This document shows positions 10,151 through 20,224 of a stretch of DNA of 64,000 nucleotides, piece by piece. The translations under genes were made by a program, and so were the position numbers. This DNA comes from a bacterium BRH_c32 (GTDB lineage Bacteria; Bacteroidota; Ignavibacteria; Ignavibacteriales; Melioribacteraceae), in contig LOEU01000036.1 in the NCBI GenBank assembly GCA_001516025.1, positions 62,001 through 126,000 on the forward strand. The letters are read 5' to 3'. Under the pieces are notes generated by a model that was not told where the DNA came from, searched no databases, and worked only from the letters and a program-made list of their open reading frames with translations. Position 1 is the stretch's first letter. The number at the start of each line of letters is the position of its first letter.

Positions 10151-10449
10151 AAAAATCTACATTTTCTCTTATTTTACATATATAAACGTAATAAATGAGA
10201 AAAAGTTCAACAATAAGCATTCAACTGAAAGATTTGTGGGATATGTGGAAAGCGTATGTAGTCTATTGACTACAAAAGAGATTGGAAGTCCGAAATTACT
10301 CAAAAATGATTCTATTTTCGGGCTTGAATCTCGAGCGCGTTGATTTCATTGTGTATAAATACCGAGTTTAGAGTACAGAGAAGTCAATTAATATACTTTT
10401 ATCTATTATAGTATAGAGTAGAAAAATAATCTGCTATCGGAAAATTATC
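10151..10449. other. Intergenic region between narL-type regulator and receiver gene
   Basis: About 300 bases without a convincing gene. An imperfect inverted repeat (AGTCCGAA near 10287 and TTCGGGCT near 10316) could end the two-component transcript. The receiver gene's promoter-like pair described above lies at 10183-10213. Nothing else is recognisable. Confidence 0.4.
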
Positions 10450-11088
10450 CTATTCTAGAATCTTATGCTTCATTGCATAGTGAGTGAGTTCAACGTCATT
10501 CTTGAGCTTCAGCTTTTCTAATAGCCGATCGCGGTATGTACGAACGGTTTTTACACTTATAAAAAGTTCTTCCGCCACTTCATCGGCATCTTTGCCTGTG
10601 GCGATCATCCTTAATACCTGAAATTCTCTGTTGGATAAAATATTTATAGGTGATTCGGTTCGTGATTCATATCCGGAAATTAAAAACTCGGCAAGTGCAG
10701 GACTGATATATTTCCCGCCGGAGCAGATTTTACGGATTGCATTTACTAATTCCTTGGGAGCGGTTTCTTTATTCATATAGCCCGAAGCTCCAAGCTTGAA
10801 AGTCCTAAGCCCCACCTGCTCTTCGGGATACATACTTAAAATCAGCACAGGTAATTCCGGTTTAGCATCTTTAATCTCTTTTAGGACGTCAAGTCCGTCT
10901 CTTCCCGGCATTCCGATATCAAGAACTACGATATCCCACTCCTCATCCTTAACTTTTTGTATAACTTCCATACCATTGAGTGCCTCTCCGGCAACTTCGA
11001 GTTCATCGGCTTTTGAAATTATCTGCTTCAAACCTTCTCTTACTATCGGATGATCGTCCGCTATTAATATTTTAATTTTTTTAGTCAT
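10450..11088 (-). CDS. NarL/FixJ-family response regulator (receiver + LuxR helix-turn-helix)
   Basis: 212 residues: an N-terminal receiver with ADDHP acidic residues, phospho-acceptor Asp57 (VVLDIGMPGRDG) and Lys near 107, then a C-terminal LuxR-type helix-turn-helix (LSNREFQVLRMIATG...VKTVRTYRDRLLEKL, about 148-200). It binds DNA when phosphorylated by its partner kinase. The start overlaps the end of the kinase gene by 8 nt, so the two are translationally coupled. The targets are unknown; the RND operon lies 300 bp downstream but on what looks like a separate transcript. Confidence 0.93.
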   Translation of the reverse strand: MTKKIKILIADDHPIVREGLKQIISKADELEVAGEALNGMEVIQKVKDEEWDIVVLDIGMPGRDGLDVLKEIKDAKPELPVLILSMYPEEQVGLRTFKLGASGYMNKETAPKELVNAIRKICSGGKYISPALAEFLISGYESRTESPINILSNREFQVLRMIATGKDADEVAEELFISVKTVRTYRDRLLEKLKLKNDVELTHYAMKHKILE

Positions 11089-12301
11089 TTTTATTAACCG
11101 GAATTAAAACGCTGATAGTAGTACCTCTTCCCGGCTCGCTTGTAATAGAAATAGTCCCTTTGAAAATTTCTGCTCTTTCCCTCATTCCCAATAGTCCAAA
11201 AGAGTTTTTCTTTTCAAAATCTTCTTTTTTAATTCCTCTGCCATTATCTTTTATTTCGAGCTGATAGTAATCATTTTCAAGACCAAATGTAATAGTAACT
11301 AATGAAGCCCCTGAATGCTTCGCTGCATTAGTAAGCGATTCCTGTAATATTCTAAACACTAAAGTGGTTACTTCAAAAGGTAACTCGATAGAATCAACCG
11401 TAATAAAATATTCACACGTTATACCCATACGGTTATTAAATTCTTCCGCCTGCCATTCAATTGCGGCAAGGAGACCGAGACTATCGAGTACGGCAGGTCT
11501 TAACTCACTCGAAATCCTTCTCACCGATTTAACAGTTGTCTCCAATAGTCCGGCAGCGGAATCGATCTTTGATAAAAGTTTTTTCTTTTCCGAACCTTCC
11601 TCTATCATCTCTCTTAAAAAAGTGATATCCATAGTTAAGCCCGTTAAATATTGCCCAAGTTCATCGTGGATTTCGCGTGCCACTCTTTTTCTTTCCGCTT
11701 CTCTTGCATTCTCGAGGTGTATGGCGAGATTTTTTAATTGTTCTCTATTTCGGAGGGAGATTATTCCATAAGCTAAGTCATTGGCTAATTGTTCTAATAG
11801 TTTAGTTTCTTCTTTATCGAATGCATCGGGATTCGATGAGATAATCCCGACTATACCGAAGATTTCTTCTTTGTTTTTTAATGGTAGAGCAATGATTGCG
11901 GCGTAGCCTCTTTGGAGTACATTCTGTTTCCATTCGTAATTCTTTATATCATTTTTAATATCTTGGAACACTGCGGTAGAGCCGGTACGGACTGCAATTC
12001 CGGCGGGACCCATACCGAATTCATTTTCTCCATAAGAAATTGTTACGTTGGTAAGGTATCCATCTTCCACTCCTTCCCACATAATTGGCAGGATTGTTTT
12101 CTCTTCATCTTTTATCACATAACCGATCCAAGCCATTCGATAGCCTCCTTCGGTAACCATTAACCGGCATAAATCTCTAAGGAGAGATGCTTCATCAGCG
12201 GCTCTAACTAAGGAGTGATTAACTGCGGTGATAGTTCTTAAAGCTCTATTTAGTTTCCGAAGTTCTTCCTGAAGCGGATTTTTGCTATTGTTCTCATTCA
12301 T
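11081..12301 (-). CDS. GAF-domain sensor histidine kinase (HisKA_3/NarX-like)
   Basis: A 406-residue cytosolic kinase without membrane segments. A GAF domain (about 30-190) senses an unknown small ligand or redox state. The HisKA_3 dimerisation box AREIHDELGQYLTGL carries phospho-acceptor His212. A HATPase_c domain follows (N-box ESLTNAAKHSGA, G1 IKDNGRGI, G2 GLLGMRERAE). This architecture always pairs with NarL-type regulators, and the cognate one overlaps its 3' end. The calcium exchanger gene ends 36 bp upstream on the same strand, so exchanger, kinase and regulator may be one operon. Confidence 0.92.
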   Translation of the reverse strand: MNENNSKNPLQEELRKLNRALRTITAVNHSLVRAADEASLLRDLCRLMVTEGGYRMAWIGYVIKDEEKTILPIMWEGVEDGYLTNVTISYGENEFGMGPAGIAVRTGSTAVFQDIKNDIKNYEWKQNVLQRGYAAIIALPLKNKEEIFGIVGIISSNPDAFDKEETKLLEQLANDLAYGIISLRNREQLKNLAIHLENAREAERKRVAREIHDELGQYLTGLTMDITFLREMIEEGSEKKKLLSKIDSAAGLLETTVKSVRRISSELRPAVLDSLGLLAAIEWQAEEFNNRMGITCEYFITVDSIELPFEVTTLVFRILQESLTNAAKHSGASLVTITFGLENDYYQLEIKDNGRGIKKEDFEKKNSFGLLGMRERAEIFKGTISITSEPGRGTTISVLIPVNKND

Positions 12302-12336
12302 AAAATGAAAAATACAAAAAATAATCGAAGATAATT

Positions 12337-13314
12337 TTATCCCGCAGCAAACGTCATAGAGATTAAGTAGGCTGTATATGCAATATAAAACAGTAATAAT
12401 CCCGCTCCCTCATAACGGTTTATTGTGCCGTGTCTTCCTTTAAAACTATATCCAATAACAAATAAAAATAGGGTTAATCCCGCCATTATCACCACATCTC
12501 TGGAAAGCGTTTCGGGTGATATTGCGATAGGATTAATTACTCCGGCAATACCTACAACAGCGAGTGTATTAAATAAATTTGAGCCGATAATATTACCAAG
12601 TGCAATTTCATGCTCCCCTTTGCGCACAGCAATTATGGATGAAGCCAATTCCGGAAGGGACGTTCCGAGAGCTACGATAGTCAATCCGATTATCATATCA
12701 CTTACGCCGAATATTTTTGCTAGCTCTACCGCTCCCCAAACCAAGATTCGAGAACTAATAATCAATAATATCAATCCAATAACCAACCAAAAGACCGACT
12801 TTTTAATCGGCATTGCGTTTGACGCCGTTTCTTCTTCGATCTCCTTAGCAAGCGGATCCTGCTTCTCTTTTATTCTTTGATGAATGGTCCAATACATTAA
12901 TCCACCGAAAACGAGAAGTAATATAATCGCATCGAGAAATGAAATCTCTAAATCATAAATTAATAGTATAGATAATGCAGTAACTCCGGCAAGTATCGGG
13001 AGTTCTTTTCGTAATATATTTGAGTGAACAACGATAGGGCTAATTAGAGCTGTAATACCCAGAATTAATCCGATATTTACAATGTTAGAACCATAAGCAT
13101 TACCGATTGCGATTCCGGGATTCCCCTGTAATGCAGCCAAAGCTGAGACCACCATTTCGGGAGCCGAAGTGCCGAATCCCACTACAACCATTCCGATTAA
13201 TAGAGGCGGCATTCCAAAATATCGCGCAGTGGATGCAGACCCTTCTACAAATTTATCTGCGCTCCATACAAGTAATATCACTCCTCCAATTATTGCTAAT
13301 ATCGATATTATCAT
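12337..13314 (-). CDS. Calcium/sodium antiporter, CaxA/YrbG family
   Basis: 325 residues, ten or so membrane helices, with the two inverted alpha-repeats of the CaCA superfamily: GFGTSAPEMVVSALAAL near 47-63 and ALGTSLPELASSIIAV near 220. The conserved acidic residues in both repeats, which coordinate the transported ions, are present. Family members exchange Ca2+ (or other cations) for Na+ or K+ across the inner membrane. The hydrophilic loop between the halves is short (KEKQDPLAKEIEEETAS). The gene precedes the GAF kinase by 35 bp. Confidence 0.92.
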   Translation of the reverse strand: MIISILAIIGGVILLVWSADKFVEGSASTARYFGMPPLLIGMVVVGFGTSAPEMVVSALAALQGNPGIAIGNAYGSNIVNIGLILGITALISPIVVHSNILRKELPILAGVTALSILLIYDLEISFLDAIILLLVFGGLMYWTIHQRIKEKQDPLAKEIEEETASNAMPIKKSVFWLVIGLILLIISSRILVWGAVELAKIFGVSDMIIGLTIVALGTSLPELASSIIAVRKGEHEIALGNIIGSNLFNTLAVVGIAGVINPIAISPETLSRDVVIMAGLTLFLFVIGYSFKGRHGTINRYEGAGLLLFYIAYTAYLISMTFAAG

Positions 13315-13383
13315 TTATTCCTTTCTTTTACTTTATTATGCTCTATTTCAAAACGACAATATATTAATATATTTATCAAACTA

Positions 13384-13428
13384 AAAAAGGCGCCTTTTTA
13401 AATAACACCGCCTCTATAAAAGAGGCGG
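13384..13428 (-). terminator. Terminator region of the M16 peptidase operon
   Basis: CCGCCTCT (13408-13415) and AGAGGCGG (13421-13428) form a perfect 8-bp hairpin with a 5-nt loop. On the minus strand it is followed by TGTTATTT and then by a 16-bp perfect palindrome, 13384-13399, ending in T residues. Together they look like a tandem terminator after the M16 pair, before the antiporter promoter. Confidence 0.75.
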
Positions 13429-13462
13429 CGATTACAAATTTAGACTTAATTATAACAATTTT

Positions 13463-15538
13463 TTACTTTATTTCAAATAATGAATCCTGAAGACCGGTAT
13501 TGATCTCAACAGAATCGACTGTAAGTTCAATATCCTGTGGTCCTACGCTTTGATGCATTTTGAATGGGAATTTTACTCCTTCAACTTCTTTATAATTTCC
13601 GAAATCGGAAGTTTGAGTAAAGGTACCCTGAGGAGAATTAACAGTGGAAGTACTGCGAACCAAGAATCCACTTTCCACATCATAATATTGAGTTGCTTTA
13701 CTGCCCGATGGATAATTAAGAGTTACTTTATAAGCATCTTTGCCATTAATTTTTTCCATACCTGAAAGTTCCGGTTTCACACCAAGAGCCGGGTAATCAA
13801 GATGTCCATGAATTGCTGCTTGAACCTTAATTTCCTCTAATGCTGAACCTTCAATAGGTTGTTCTTGACCCATTGCAGATACTTTACCTTTTTCGCCATC
13901 AAAAACTGTCATCTGCTGAAATACTCCGGCATCAAGATTTTGATACAATTTATTAGGTGCTTTTTGCGAAAGTGTAATCGTTAAATTCATTCCTTGAACC
14001 GAAGCACTTAATTTCATTGTCTTATCATTTATCTTAAGTAAATTTTCTTTTCCTCCAATGGCTTGCGTATATTTATCTAATACTGATTCAACCGTTACAC
14101 CGGCAGGAAGATTTTGTGCCGATGGATCAACTTCATTGCCATACATATCATAATAATTAACTTTATTATTAATCGTAAAGTTGGTTAATGTCTTTGCCAC
14201 TGCATCAGAATTTCCTACGACAACAATATAAGCATTATTTGGTTTTACATATTTTTTTGCAATTTCTTGAACATCATCAACCGTTACTTCGCTCAAACGA
14301 GTAAGGAAATTCTTATAGTAATCTTTTGGTAATCCATATCTTTCGATATTGATAGCGAAATTAGCGATGGTTTGTGGACTTTCTAATGAACGTGCGAATC
14401 CGCCTGTGATATAGTTTTTAGTGGATTGTAATTCTTCGGCAGTAATTTTTTCGCTTCTCATCTTTCTCATTTCATTGAGGATTTCTGTGATTGCGCTGTC
14501 TGTAACGGAATTACGTACGGTTGTAGAAACGGAAAATTTACCAGCATATTTATCGGCATCTATTGATGACCCTGCACCATAAGTATAACCGTGAACCTCT
14601 CGGAGATTATTATTTATTTTGGATTGGAATCCGCCACCTAATATTGTATTCATTACATTTGCTTTTACAACATCAGGAGAACCAACTTTCAAATCGATCG
14701 GATAAGTAATATTAATAACCGACTGAACCGAGGCGGCTCTATCGACCATTGCTACTTTCGCAAGTAATGGCTGTGAAGGTGTAGCAAATGTATTTTTAGC
14801 TACTTCACCTTTTTTCCATTTACCGAAATATTTTTCAACTAATTTTTTAGCTTCGTCTTTTTTAATATCGCCGACTATTGCTAAATAGGAAATATTTGGT
14901 TTGAAGTAAGTGGAATAATATCCGTTAAGATCATCAAGAGTAATATTTCCGACAGTTGCCTCGGTAGTAAGTTCGCCATAAGGGTGATCTTTGCCATAAG
15001 TTAAAACAGTAGCTACATTAGAAGCGATTGAATTCGGATCATCTTTCTGTGAAGCCAATCCTGATAATGTCTGTTTCTTAATTTTATCTAATTCTTCTTG
15101 CTTGAATTGAGGATTTAATACTACATCGCTCATTATATCAAGTAATTTAGTAACATGTTTTTTTAATGACGATCCAAAAACACCGGTGGAAGAAGTGGAT
15201 AAAGAAGCTCCGATAAAATCAACTTCTTGATCGATTTTATCTTTAGTGCGTGTCTTCGTTCCAGTTCTTAATAATTGACCTGCCATATCTATATATCCGG
15301 CTTTATCTTTTTCATTTACTGGATCGCGATCTACTATTAAATTGAAAGATACTTTAGGCAGTTTATGGTTTTCTACTACGAAAACTTTCAAACCGTTTGC
15401 AAGTGTGAACGAATCATAATTACCAAGATTTATTACAGGTGCAGGTCCCGGCTGCGGACGTTTGCTTCTATCTAGCTGACCATAATTCATCGAGACAAAA
15501 GCAAATAATACCAATAGAATTAAAATTTTATTTTTCAT
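13463..15538 (-). CDS. M16-family peptidase subunit lacking the zinc motif, with C-terminal LolA-like domain
   Basis: 691 residues with a signal peptide (ILLVLFAFVSMNYGQ). Residues about 38-470 are two M16 half-domains. The position of the zinc motif HxxEH in the first half is occupied by unrelated residues (IDMAGQLLRTGTKT), so this subunit should be inactive alone and act as the partner of the upstream catalytic subunit, as in mitochondrial-processing-type pairs. Residues about 480-691 (VLDKYTQAIGGKENL onwards) resemble an outer-membrane lipoprotein-sorting (LolA-like) beta domain, which is outside the classic M16 fold. It is likely periplasmic. The gap to the catalytic gene is 13 bp. Confidence 0.88.
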   Translation of the reverse strand: MKNKILILLVLFAFVSMNYGQLDRSKRPQPGPAPVINLGNYDSFTLANGLKVFVVENHKLPKVSFNLIVDRDPVNEKDKAGYIDMAGQLLRTGTKTRTKDKIDQEVDFIGASLSTSSTGVFGSSLKKHVTKLLDIMSDVVLNPQFKQEELDKIKKQTLSGLASQKDDPNSIASNVATVLTYGKDHPYGELTTEATVGNITLDDLNGYYSTYFKPNISYLAIVGDIKKDEAKKLVEKYFGKWKKGEVAKNTFATPSQPLLAKVAMVDRAASVQSVINITYPIDLKVGSPDVVKANVMNTILGGGFQSKINNNLREVHGYTYGAGSSIDADKYAGKFSVSTTVRNSVTDSAITEILNEMRKMRSEKITAEELQSTKNYITGGFARSLESPQTIANFAINIERYGLPKDYYKNFLTRLSEVTVDDVQEIAKKYVKPNNAYIVVVGNSDAVAKTLTNFTINNKVNYYDMYGNEVDPSAQNLPAGVTVESVLDKYTQAIGGKENLLKINDKTMKLSASVQGMNLTITLSQKAPNKLYQNLDAGVFQQMTVFDGEKGKVSAMGQEQPIEGSALEEIKVQAAIHGHLDYPALGVKPELSGMEKINGKDAYKVTLNYPSGSKATQYYDVESGFLVRSTSTVNSPQGTFTQTSDFGNYKEVEGVKFPFKMHQSVGPQDIELTVDSVEINTGLQDSLFEIK

Positions 15539-15551
15539 TTCGTTCTCTCCG

Positions 15552-16874
15552 TTATTTTTTTTCGGCTGATTTTGGCAAATAATAAAGCACTACTCTATTT
15601 TCAGGTGTAAGATATTTCTTAGCTGCATCTCTAATATCTTCTTTTGTCACCTTCATATAGCGTTCAATTTCGGTATTAATCAAATTAGCATCACCGAAAT
15701 AAACATGGTAGTCTGCTAAAGCATTTGCAATACCGATCATAGTGCTGTTTGAATTAACGAAATCATTTTCGATCTGATTACGGAGTTTCTGAAATTCTTG
15801 TTCGTCTATTGTTTTTTCTTTTACTTTATTAAGTTCAGTTTCGATTACGGCTTCTAAATCTTCCGGAGTTACTCCCATGTTAGTAATGCCATAAACAATA
15901 AATAAACCAGGATCTTCCATAGCATAGTTCATTGAGCTTAAGACAACCGCTTTCTGCTGTTTATCCACTATTTCTTTATATAGACGCGAACTCTGTCCCT
16001 TTGATAAAAGTGTACTTAACATCTCGATTGCATAATAATCTTTCGTTCCTTGTGCAGGTATTCTATAGGCTTCTAAAACTAATGGAAGACGAATATTATC
16101 ATAAACTACGTCTCTTACTTCGCCTCCCAATGGTGGCTCTACTAAATCAACTTTCTTTATTTCTTCTTTTCCTCTCGGAATATCACCATAATATTTTGCA
16201 ACTAATTCTTTTGTTTTGTCTAAATCAATATCACCCGCAATAGAGATTGTTACATTCTGTGGAACATAAAATTTATTATAGAATGCCATAAATTCATCAA
16301 GTGTAGCTTGATCTATATATTGAGCCGAACCGATTGGCATCCATCTATATGGATGAACTTTATATGCTCTTTTAAATGTCTGCTCGAATATCGATCCGTA
16401 AGGTTGATTATCATATCTCTGGCTTCTTTCTTCTTTTACTACTTTTCTCTGAGTTTCAACTCCGATGCTATCTATCTTTAAATGAGCTAATCTTTCCGAT
16501 TCCATCCACAAACCTAGTTCTAACTGATTCGATGGGAGTACCTGATAATAGAATGTTTTATCGAAAGAAGTACTTGCGTTATTAGTACCTCCGGCATTTT
16601 GTGATATTTTATCATAATCTCCACGTTCCATATACTTTGAACCCTCGAACATCAGATGCTCGAAGAAATGTGCAAATCCTGTTCTCGTTGGGTCTTCGTT
16701 CTTTGAACCTACGTGGAAAGTCATTGTTATTGCCACTATTGGCGTGCTATTATCCTTATGCAGAATAACGTGGATTCCATTATCCATATCATATTGCATA
16801 AATTCAATTTTACGTGATTGACCATATAAAACCGAACCCGCAATAAATAGAACCAAAAATAATTTTAGCTTCAT
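15552..16874 (-). CDS. Secreted M16-family zinc metallopeptidase (catalytic subunit)
   Basis: 440 residues: signal peptide (LKLFLVLFIAGSVLYGQ), then an M16 domain with the inverted zinc motif in GFAHFFEHLMFEGS and the downstream Glu in the segment ESERLAHLKI...VVKEER. It cleaves peptides in a closed chamber, probably in the periplasm, together with the inactive subunit encoded 13 bp downstream. Gene pairs of this kind are common in the FCB group. No other operon members are visible. Confidence 0.93.
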   Translation of the reverse strand: MKLKLFLVLFIAGSVLYGQSRKIEFMQYDMDNGIHVILHKDNSTPIVAITMTFHVGSKNEDPTRTGFAHFFEHLMFEGSKYMERGDYDKISQNAGGTNNASTSFDKTFYYQVLPSNQLELGLWMESERLAHLKIDSIGVETQRKVVKEERSQRYDNQPYGSIFEQTFKRAYKVHPYRWMPIGSAQYIDQATLDEFMAFYNKFYVPQNVTISIAGDIDLDKTKELVAKYYGDIPRGKEEIKKVDLVEPPLGGEVRDVVYDNIRLPLVLEAYRIPAQGTKDYYAIEMLSTLLSKGQSSRLYKEIVDKQQKAVVLSSMNYAMEDPGLFIVYGITNMGVTPEDLEAVIETELNKVKEKTIDEQEFQKLRNQIENDFVNSNSTMIGIANALADYHVYFGDANLINTEIERYMKVTKEDIRDAAKKYLTPENRVVLYYLPKSAEKK

Positions 16875-17180
16875 TACTTTATCCCGTGTTGTGAGTGTGT
16901 ATTTTGTTTTCTTTTATGACTTAGTTTAGACGGATAAGAACTAGAATTAGTTCCGAGTTACAAAGTAAAGTTATAAAATATAATACTGCAATAAAAATTC
17001 GTTGCAATAAATCCTCAAAACAATAAAAACTTATATGAGTATTTTAGGAATATCCTGCTAATGGAGATTGCAGCTAATTTGTGCGTTTAAGTATATAGTT
17101 GCGGCGAATGTTTACATTTCACTTTCCTAAATTGGAGTGAAATTTATTATATTGCCTAATTATTATTAAGGAAAAACAGA
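16875..17180. promoter_or_regulatory. Divergent regulatory region with an 8-bp inverted repeat upstream of icd
   Basis: This 306-base region separates the divergent M16 operon and the isocitrate dehydrogenase gene, so promoters for both must lie here. ATTTCACT at 17116-17123 and AGTGAAAT at 17136-17143 form a perfect inverted repeat with 12-nt spacing, ending 37 nt before the icd start codon. It could be a dimeric repressor site or a leader hairpin. The icd ribosome-binding site AAGGA is at 17169-17173. Confidence 0.45.
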
Positions 17181-18620
17181 ATGTCTGAATATACACCAAT
17201 AACGATAGCAAGAGGCGATGGAATCGGTCCTGAAATCATGGACGCCACATTAAAAATCTTAGAAGCAGCCGGTGCTAGGCTCGATATCGAAGAGATTGAG
17301 ATCGGTGAAAAAGTTTATCTAAGCGGAATCGATACAGGTCTCTCGGCAAACGCTTTCTCATCTTTGCAACGCACCAAAGTATTTTTAAAAGCACCAATTA
17401 CCACGCCACGCGGAGGAGGATATAAAAGTCTTAATGTTACAACACGCAAAGCATTTGGTCTCTATGCCAACGTAAGACCGTGTAAATCATATCGTCCTTT
17501 TATTCGCACAAAGCATCCCGATATGGATGTTGTGATAATCAGAGAAAACGAAGAGGACGTTTATGCAGGTATTGAACATAGACAGACTGCACAAGTATAT
17601 CAATGTCTTAAACTTTTTAGCAGAGCGGGTACCGAAAAAATTATTCGATATGCCTTTGAATACGCACGTGAATATGGAAGAAAAAAAATCTCTCTCTTCG
17701 TTAAAGATAATATTATGAAGATTACCGATGGACTTTATCATCAAGTATTCAAAGAGATCGCCCCTGAATATCCGGAAATTGATAGCGATACTTGGATTGT
17801 GGATATTGGTGCTGCGCGTCTTGCCGATACACCCGAGAAATTTGACGTGATCGTAATGAGTAATTTATATGGCGATATCCTCTCGGATGTTGCCGCACAG
17901 ATTTCAGGTTCTATCGGTCTTGCGGGCTCATCAAATATTGGAGAACATCTTTCGATGTTTGAGGCCATTCATGGTTCTGCCCCCGATATTGCAGGGAAAA
18001 ATCTCGCTAATCCATCGGGACTCTTGCTTTCAGCCGTTATGATGCTAGTTCATATTGGACAGATTTCCCCCGCAGAGGCAATTCATAATGCTTGGTTTAG
18101 AACCATCGAAAACGGAATTCACACAAGCGATATTTTTGAACAAGGTATTTCAAGTGTAAGAGTAGGTACTGCCGAATTTGCAGATGCAGTAATTTCCAAT
18201 CTTGGTAAAACACCCCACGAATTAAAACCCGCTCATTATTTTGCCCCGAAACCATTGGATTTGATTCACGCTTCGCACGAAAAACCGGAAGTGAAAAAAT
18301 TAGTTGGAGTGGATATTTTTATCGATTGGACCGGTTCGCCTGATGATATAGGCAATAAGTTAGATAATACATTCAATGATTCCCTGAAACTAAAACTAAT
18401 TACCAATCGGGGTATGCAAGTTTATCCCGGAGGAATTAAAGAAACTTTCTGTACCGACCATTGGAGATGCCGATATAGAAATGGAGACTGGAACGAAATT
18501 GGACCAAAGAGCATTATCGAACTAATGAGCAAAATTAACGAAGCCGGATTTGAAATAATTAAGACGGAAAACTTATATACTTTTAATGATGAGCTTGGAT
18601 TTTCGGAAGCGCACGGATAA
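17181..18620 (+). CDS. icd: NADP-dependent isocitrate dehydrogenase, Thermus/Rickettsia type
   Basis: 479 residues. The N-terminal two-thirds is a decarboxylating isocitrate/isopropylmalate dehydrogenase fold: TIARGDGIGPEIMD at the start, VRPCKSYRPF, the substrate-binding VIIRENEEDVYAGIEHRQ, and EAIHGSAPDIAGKNLANPSG near 265. The C-terminal extension of about 140 residues (KKLVGVDIFIDWTGSP...LITNRGMQVYPGG) is diagnostic of the long Thermus-type enzymes. It converts isocitrate to 2-oxoglutarate in the TCA cycle. The GIEHRQT context is the usual one for this subgroup; cofactor choice is inferred from it. It is preceded by AAGGA at good spacing and stands alone on its transcript. Confidence 0.93.
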   Translation: MSEYTPITIARGDGIGPEIMDATLKILEAAGARLDIEEIEIGEKVYLSGIDTGLSANAFSSLQRTKVFLKAPITTPRGGGYKSLNVTTRKAFGLYANVRPCKSYRPFIRTKHPDMDVVIIRENEEDVYAGIEHRQTAQVYQCLKLFSRAGTEKIIRYAFEYAREYGRKKISLFVKDNIMKITDGLYHQVFKEIAPEYPEIDSDTWIVDIGAARLADTPEKFDVIVMSNLYGDILSDVAAQISGSIGLAGSSNIGEHLSMFEAIHGSAPDIAGKNLANPSGLLLSAVMMLVHIGQISPAEAIHNAWFRTIENGIHTSDIFEQGISSVRVGTAEFADAVISNLGKTPHELKPAHYFAPKPLDLIHASHEKPEVKKLVGVDIFIDWTGSPDDIGNKLDNTFNDSLKLKLITNRGMQVYPGGIKETFCTDHWRCRYRNGDWNEIGPKSIIELMSKINEAGFEIIKTENLYTFNDELGFSEAHG

Positions 18621-18721
18621 AAAGATACCAAAATTTTTACCCTTATATTTTCGTGTTGATGTTATTGTAAAATTATATATTATGCTTTGTGATATCTATT
18701 ACTTCGGAGATGCCTATATAG

Positions 18722-20224
18722 ATGAAAGTTTACCGATTAATTGCCATAATTTTTCTTTTCGCCTTTTCGGTAATGAGCGCCAAGGATGCGGATAAGCTCT
18801 CAATTTCGTATGAGATTCAGCCGTATTACGACTTGAAATTATTCCGCCTATCCGTTACGCTCGAATTTAAAGGCGATAGCTCGGGCGAAACAAGGATTAT
18901 TATCCCCAATGAATACGGGGGTCAAAAGCAATTTGACGGAATCAAGAATCTCCGCGCCACATCCTCCAATACCTACATAGTTGATACAAATATCAAAAAT
19001 GAAAAAATCATTAAGTACTCTCCAAATACTTTCGTACGGCTCGAATATCAAGTAGAAGAAATTCGTAATGATGATATAGAGCTCGGTAATCACTATCAAA
19101 CCGTAATTAGAAAAGGTACAATTCATTTCCTAGGTGAAACATTTTTTATTCTTCCGGATTGGGGAGACGAAAAGGAATTTTCATTTAAATTGATTTGGAA
19201 AAATATTCCATCGAATTGGTCTCTGGCTAATAGCTTCGGAGTAAATCAAAAAACTCAAGAATTTAAAACGCAGCTTTGGAAGCTCAGATATTCGATCTTT
19301 GCAGGTGGCGATTTCCGCATTTCGAAAAAAACATCTGGCAATAATTCTGTCTTCGTTGCTATCAAAGGAAAATATAAATTCAACGATAATCAATTCCTTG
19401 ATTTTACAGAAACTATTATTCGCAATGAAAGAACATTTTGGAATGATTTTAATTATCCCTTTTTCTTAGTTACGGTACTGCCTATAAACGGTACGGGTGA
19501 TCAAGCGGGAACAGGGAGATTTAATTCATTCGCTTTATTTATTGATCAATCGCGTGATATAGATTTTAGATTAAAGCGTGTTTTGGCTCATGAAACATTT
19601 CATAATTGGATAGGCGCAAGCATGCCTACTTCTCCACCCGAGCAATTGGTCTATTGGTTCTTAGAAGGATTTACCGATTATTATGCGCGGTTAATTTTAC
19701 TTCGCTCAAAACAGATTACTTTCGATGAATATTTGAATGATGTAAATAGCGTATTAGAAAAATACGCCAAGAACCCCTTCCGTTATGAAAAGAATGAACG
19801 TTTAGTTAAGGATTTTTGGTCGGATAGCGATCTTCAAAGAATCCCTTATTTCAGAGGTGATCTATTCGCACATAATTTGAATGCCGCTATTATTAAATAT
19901 TCGGGCGGGAAAAAGAATCTCGATGATTTTATGCGCGATTTACTCAATAGATGTAAAACTCAAAATATGACTATATCCAACGGAACACTTAGTGCATTAA
20001 TTAGATATTTTGCAGGGGAGACTATTCTTTCCGACATAATGCGTACTCTCAATCAAGGTTATTCAATTAAGATGAATCCAGATGCACTCGGTCCTTGTGT
20101 AGAATTAACTTATGATACTTCCCGCAGGTTCTGGCTGATTGGAGAAGAATATGAAATTTATTCTTATAAATTACGTGAAGGTTCTTCCGATAAAAAATGT
20201 CTCGAATGGTTCAACGTAAAATAG
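18722..20224 (+). CDS. Secreted gluzincin metallopeptidase (M1/M61-like)
   Basis: 500 residues with a signal peptide (LIAIIFLFAFSVMSA). An N-terminal beta domain of about 240 residues is followed by a catalytic domain with the zinc motif HETFH (290-294) and the third ligand in LEGFTDYYA (Glu315). These are the hallmarks of M1/M61 gluzincins. The family removes N-terminal residues from peptides; specificity is not predictable here. Its last 61 bases overlap the 3' end of the convergent CHASE2 gene, so the two mRNAs are antisense there. The start was chosen for the signal peptide; no strong ribosome-binding site is seen. Confidence 0.82.
   Translation: MKVYRLIAIIFLFAFSVMSAKDADKLSISYEIQPYYDLKLFRLSVTLEFKGDSSGETRIIIPNEYGGQKQFDGIKNLRATSSNTYIVDTNIKNEKIIKYSPNTFVRLEYQVEEIRNDDIELGNHYQTVIRKGTIHFLGETFFILPDWGDEKEFSFKLIWKNIPSNWSLANSFGVNQKTQEFKTQLWKLRYSIFAGGDFRISKKTSGNNSVFVAIKGKYKFNDNQFLDFTETIIRNERTFWNDFNYPFFLVTVLPINGTGDQAGTGRFNSFALFIDQSRDIDFRLKRVLAHETFHNWIGASMPTSPPEQLVYWFLEGFTDYYARLILLRSKQITFDEYLNDVNSVLEKYAKNPFRYEKNERLVKDFWSDSDLQRIPYFRGDLFAHNLNAAIIKYSGGKKNLDDFMRDLLNRCKTQNMTISNGTLSALIRYFAGETILSDIMRTLNQGYSIKMNPDALGPCVELTYDTSRRFWLIGEEYEIYSYKLREGSSDKKCLEWFNVK

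Noticed and set aside
12425-12880. 151-codon plus-strand open frame
   Set aside because: Antisense to the Ca2+/Na+ antiporter; composition reflects the complementary membrane-protein codons.
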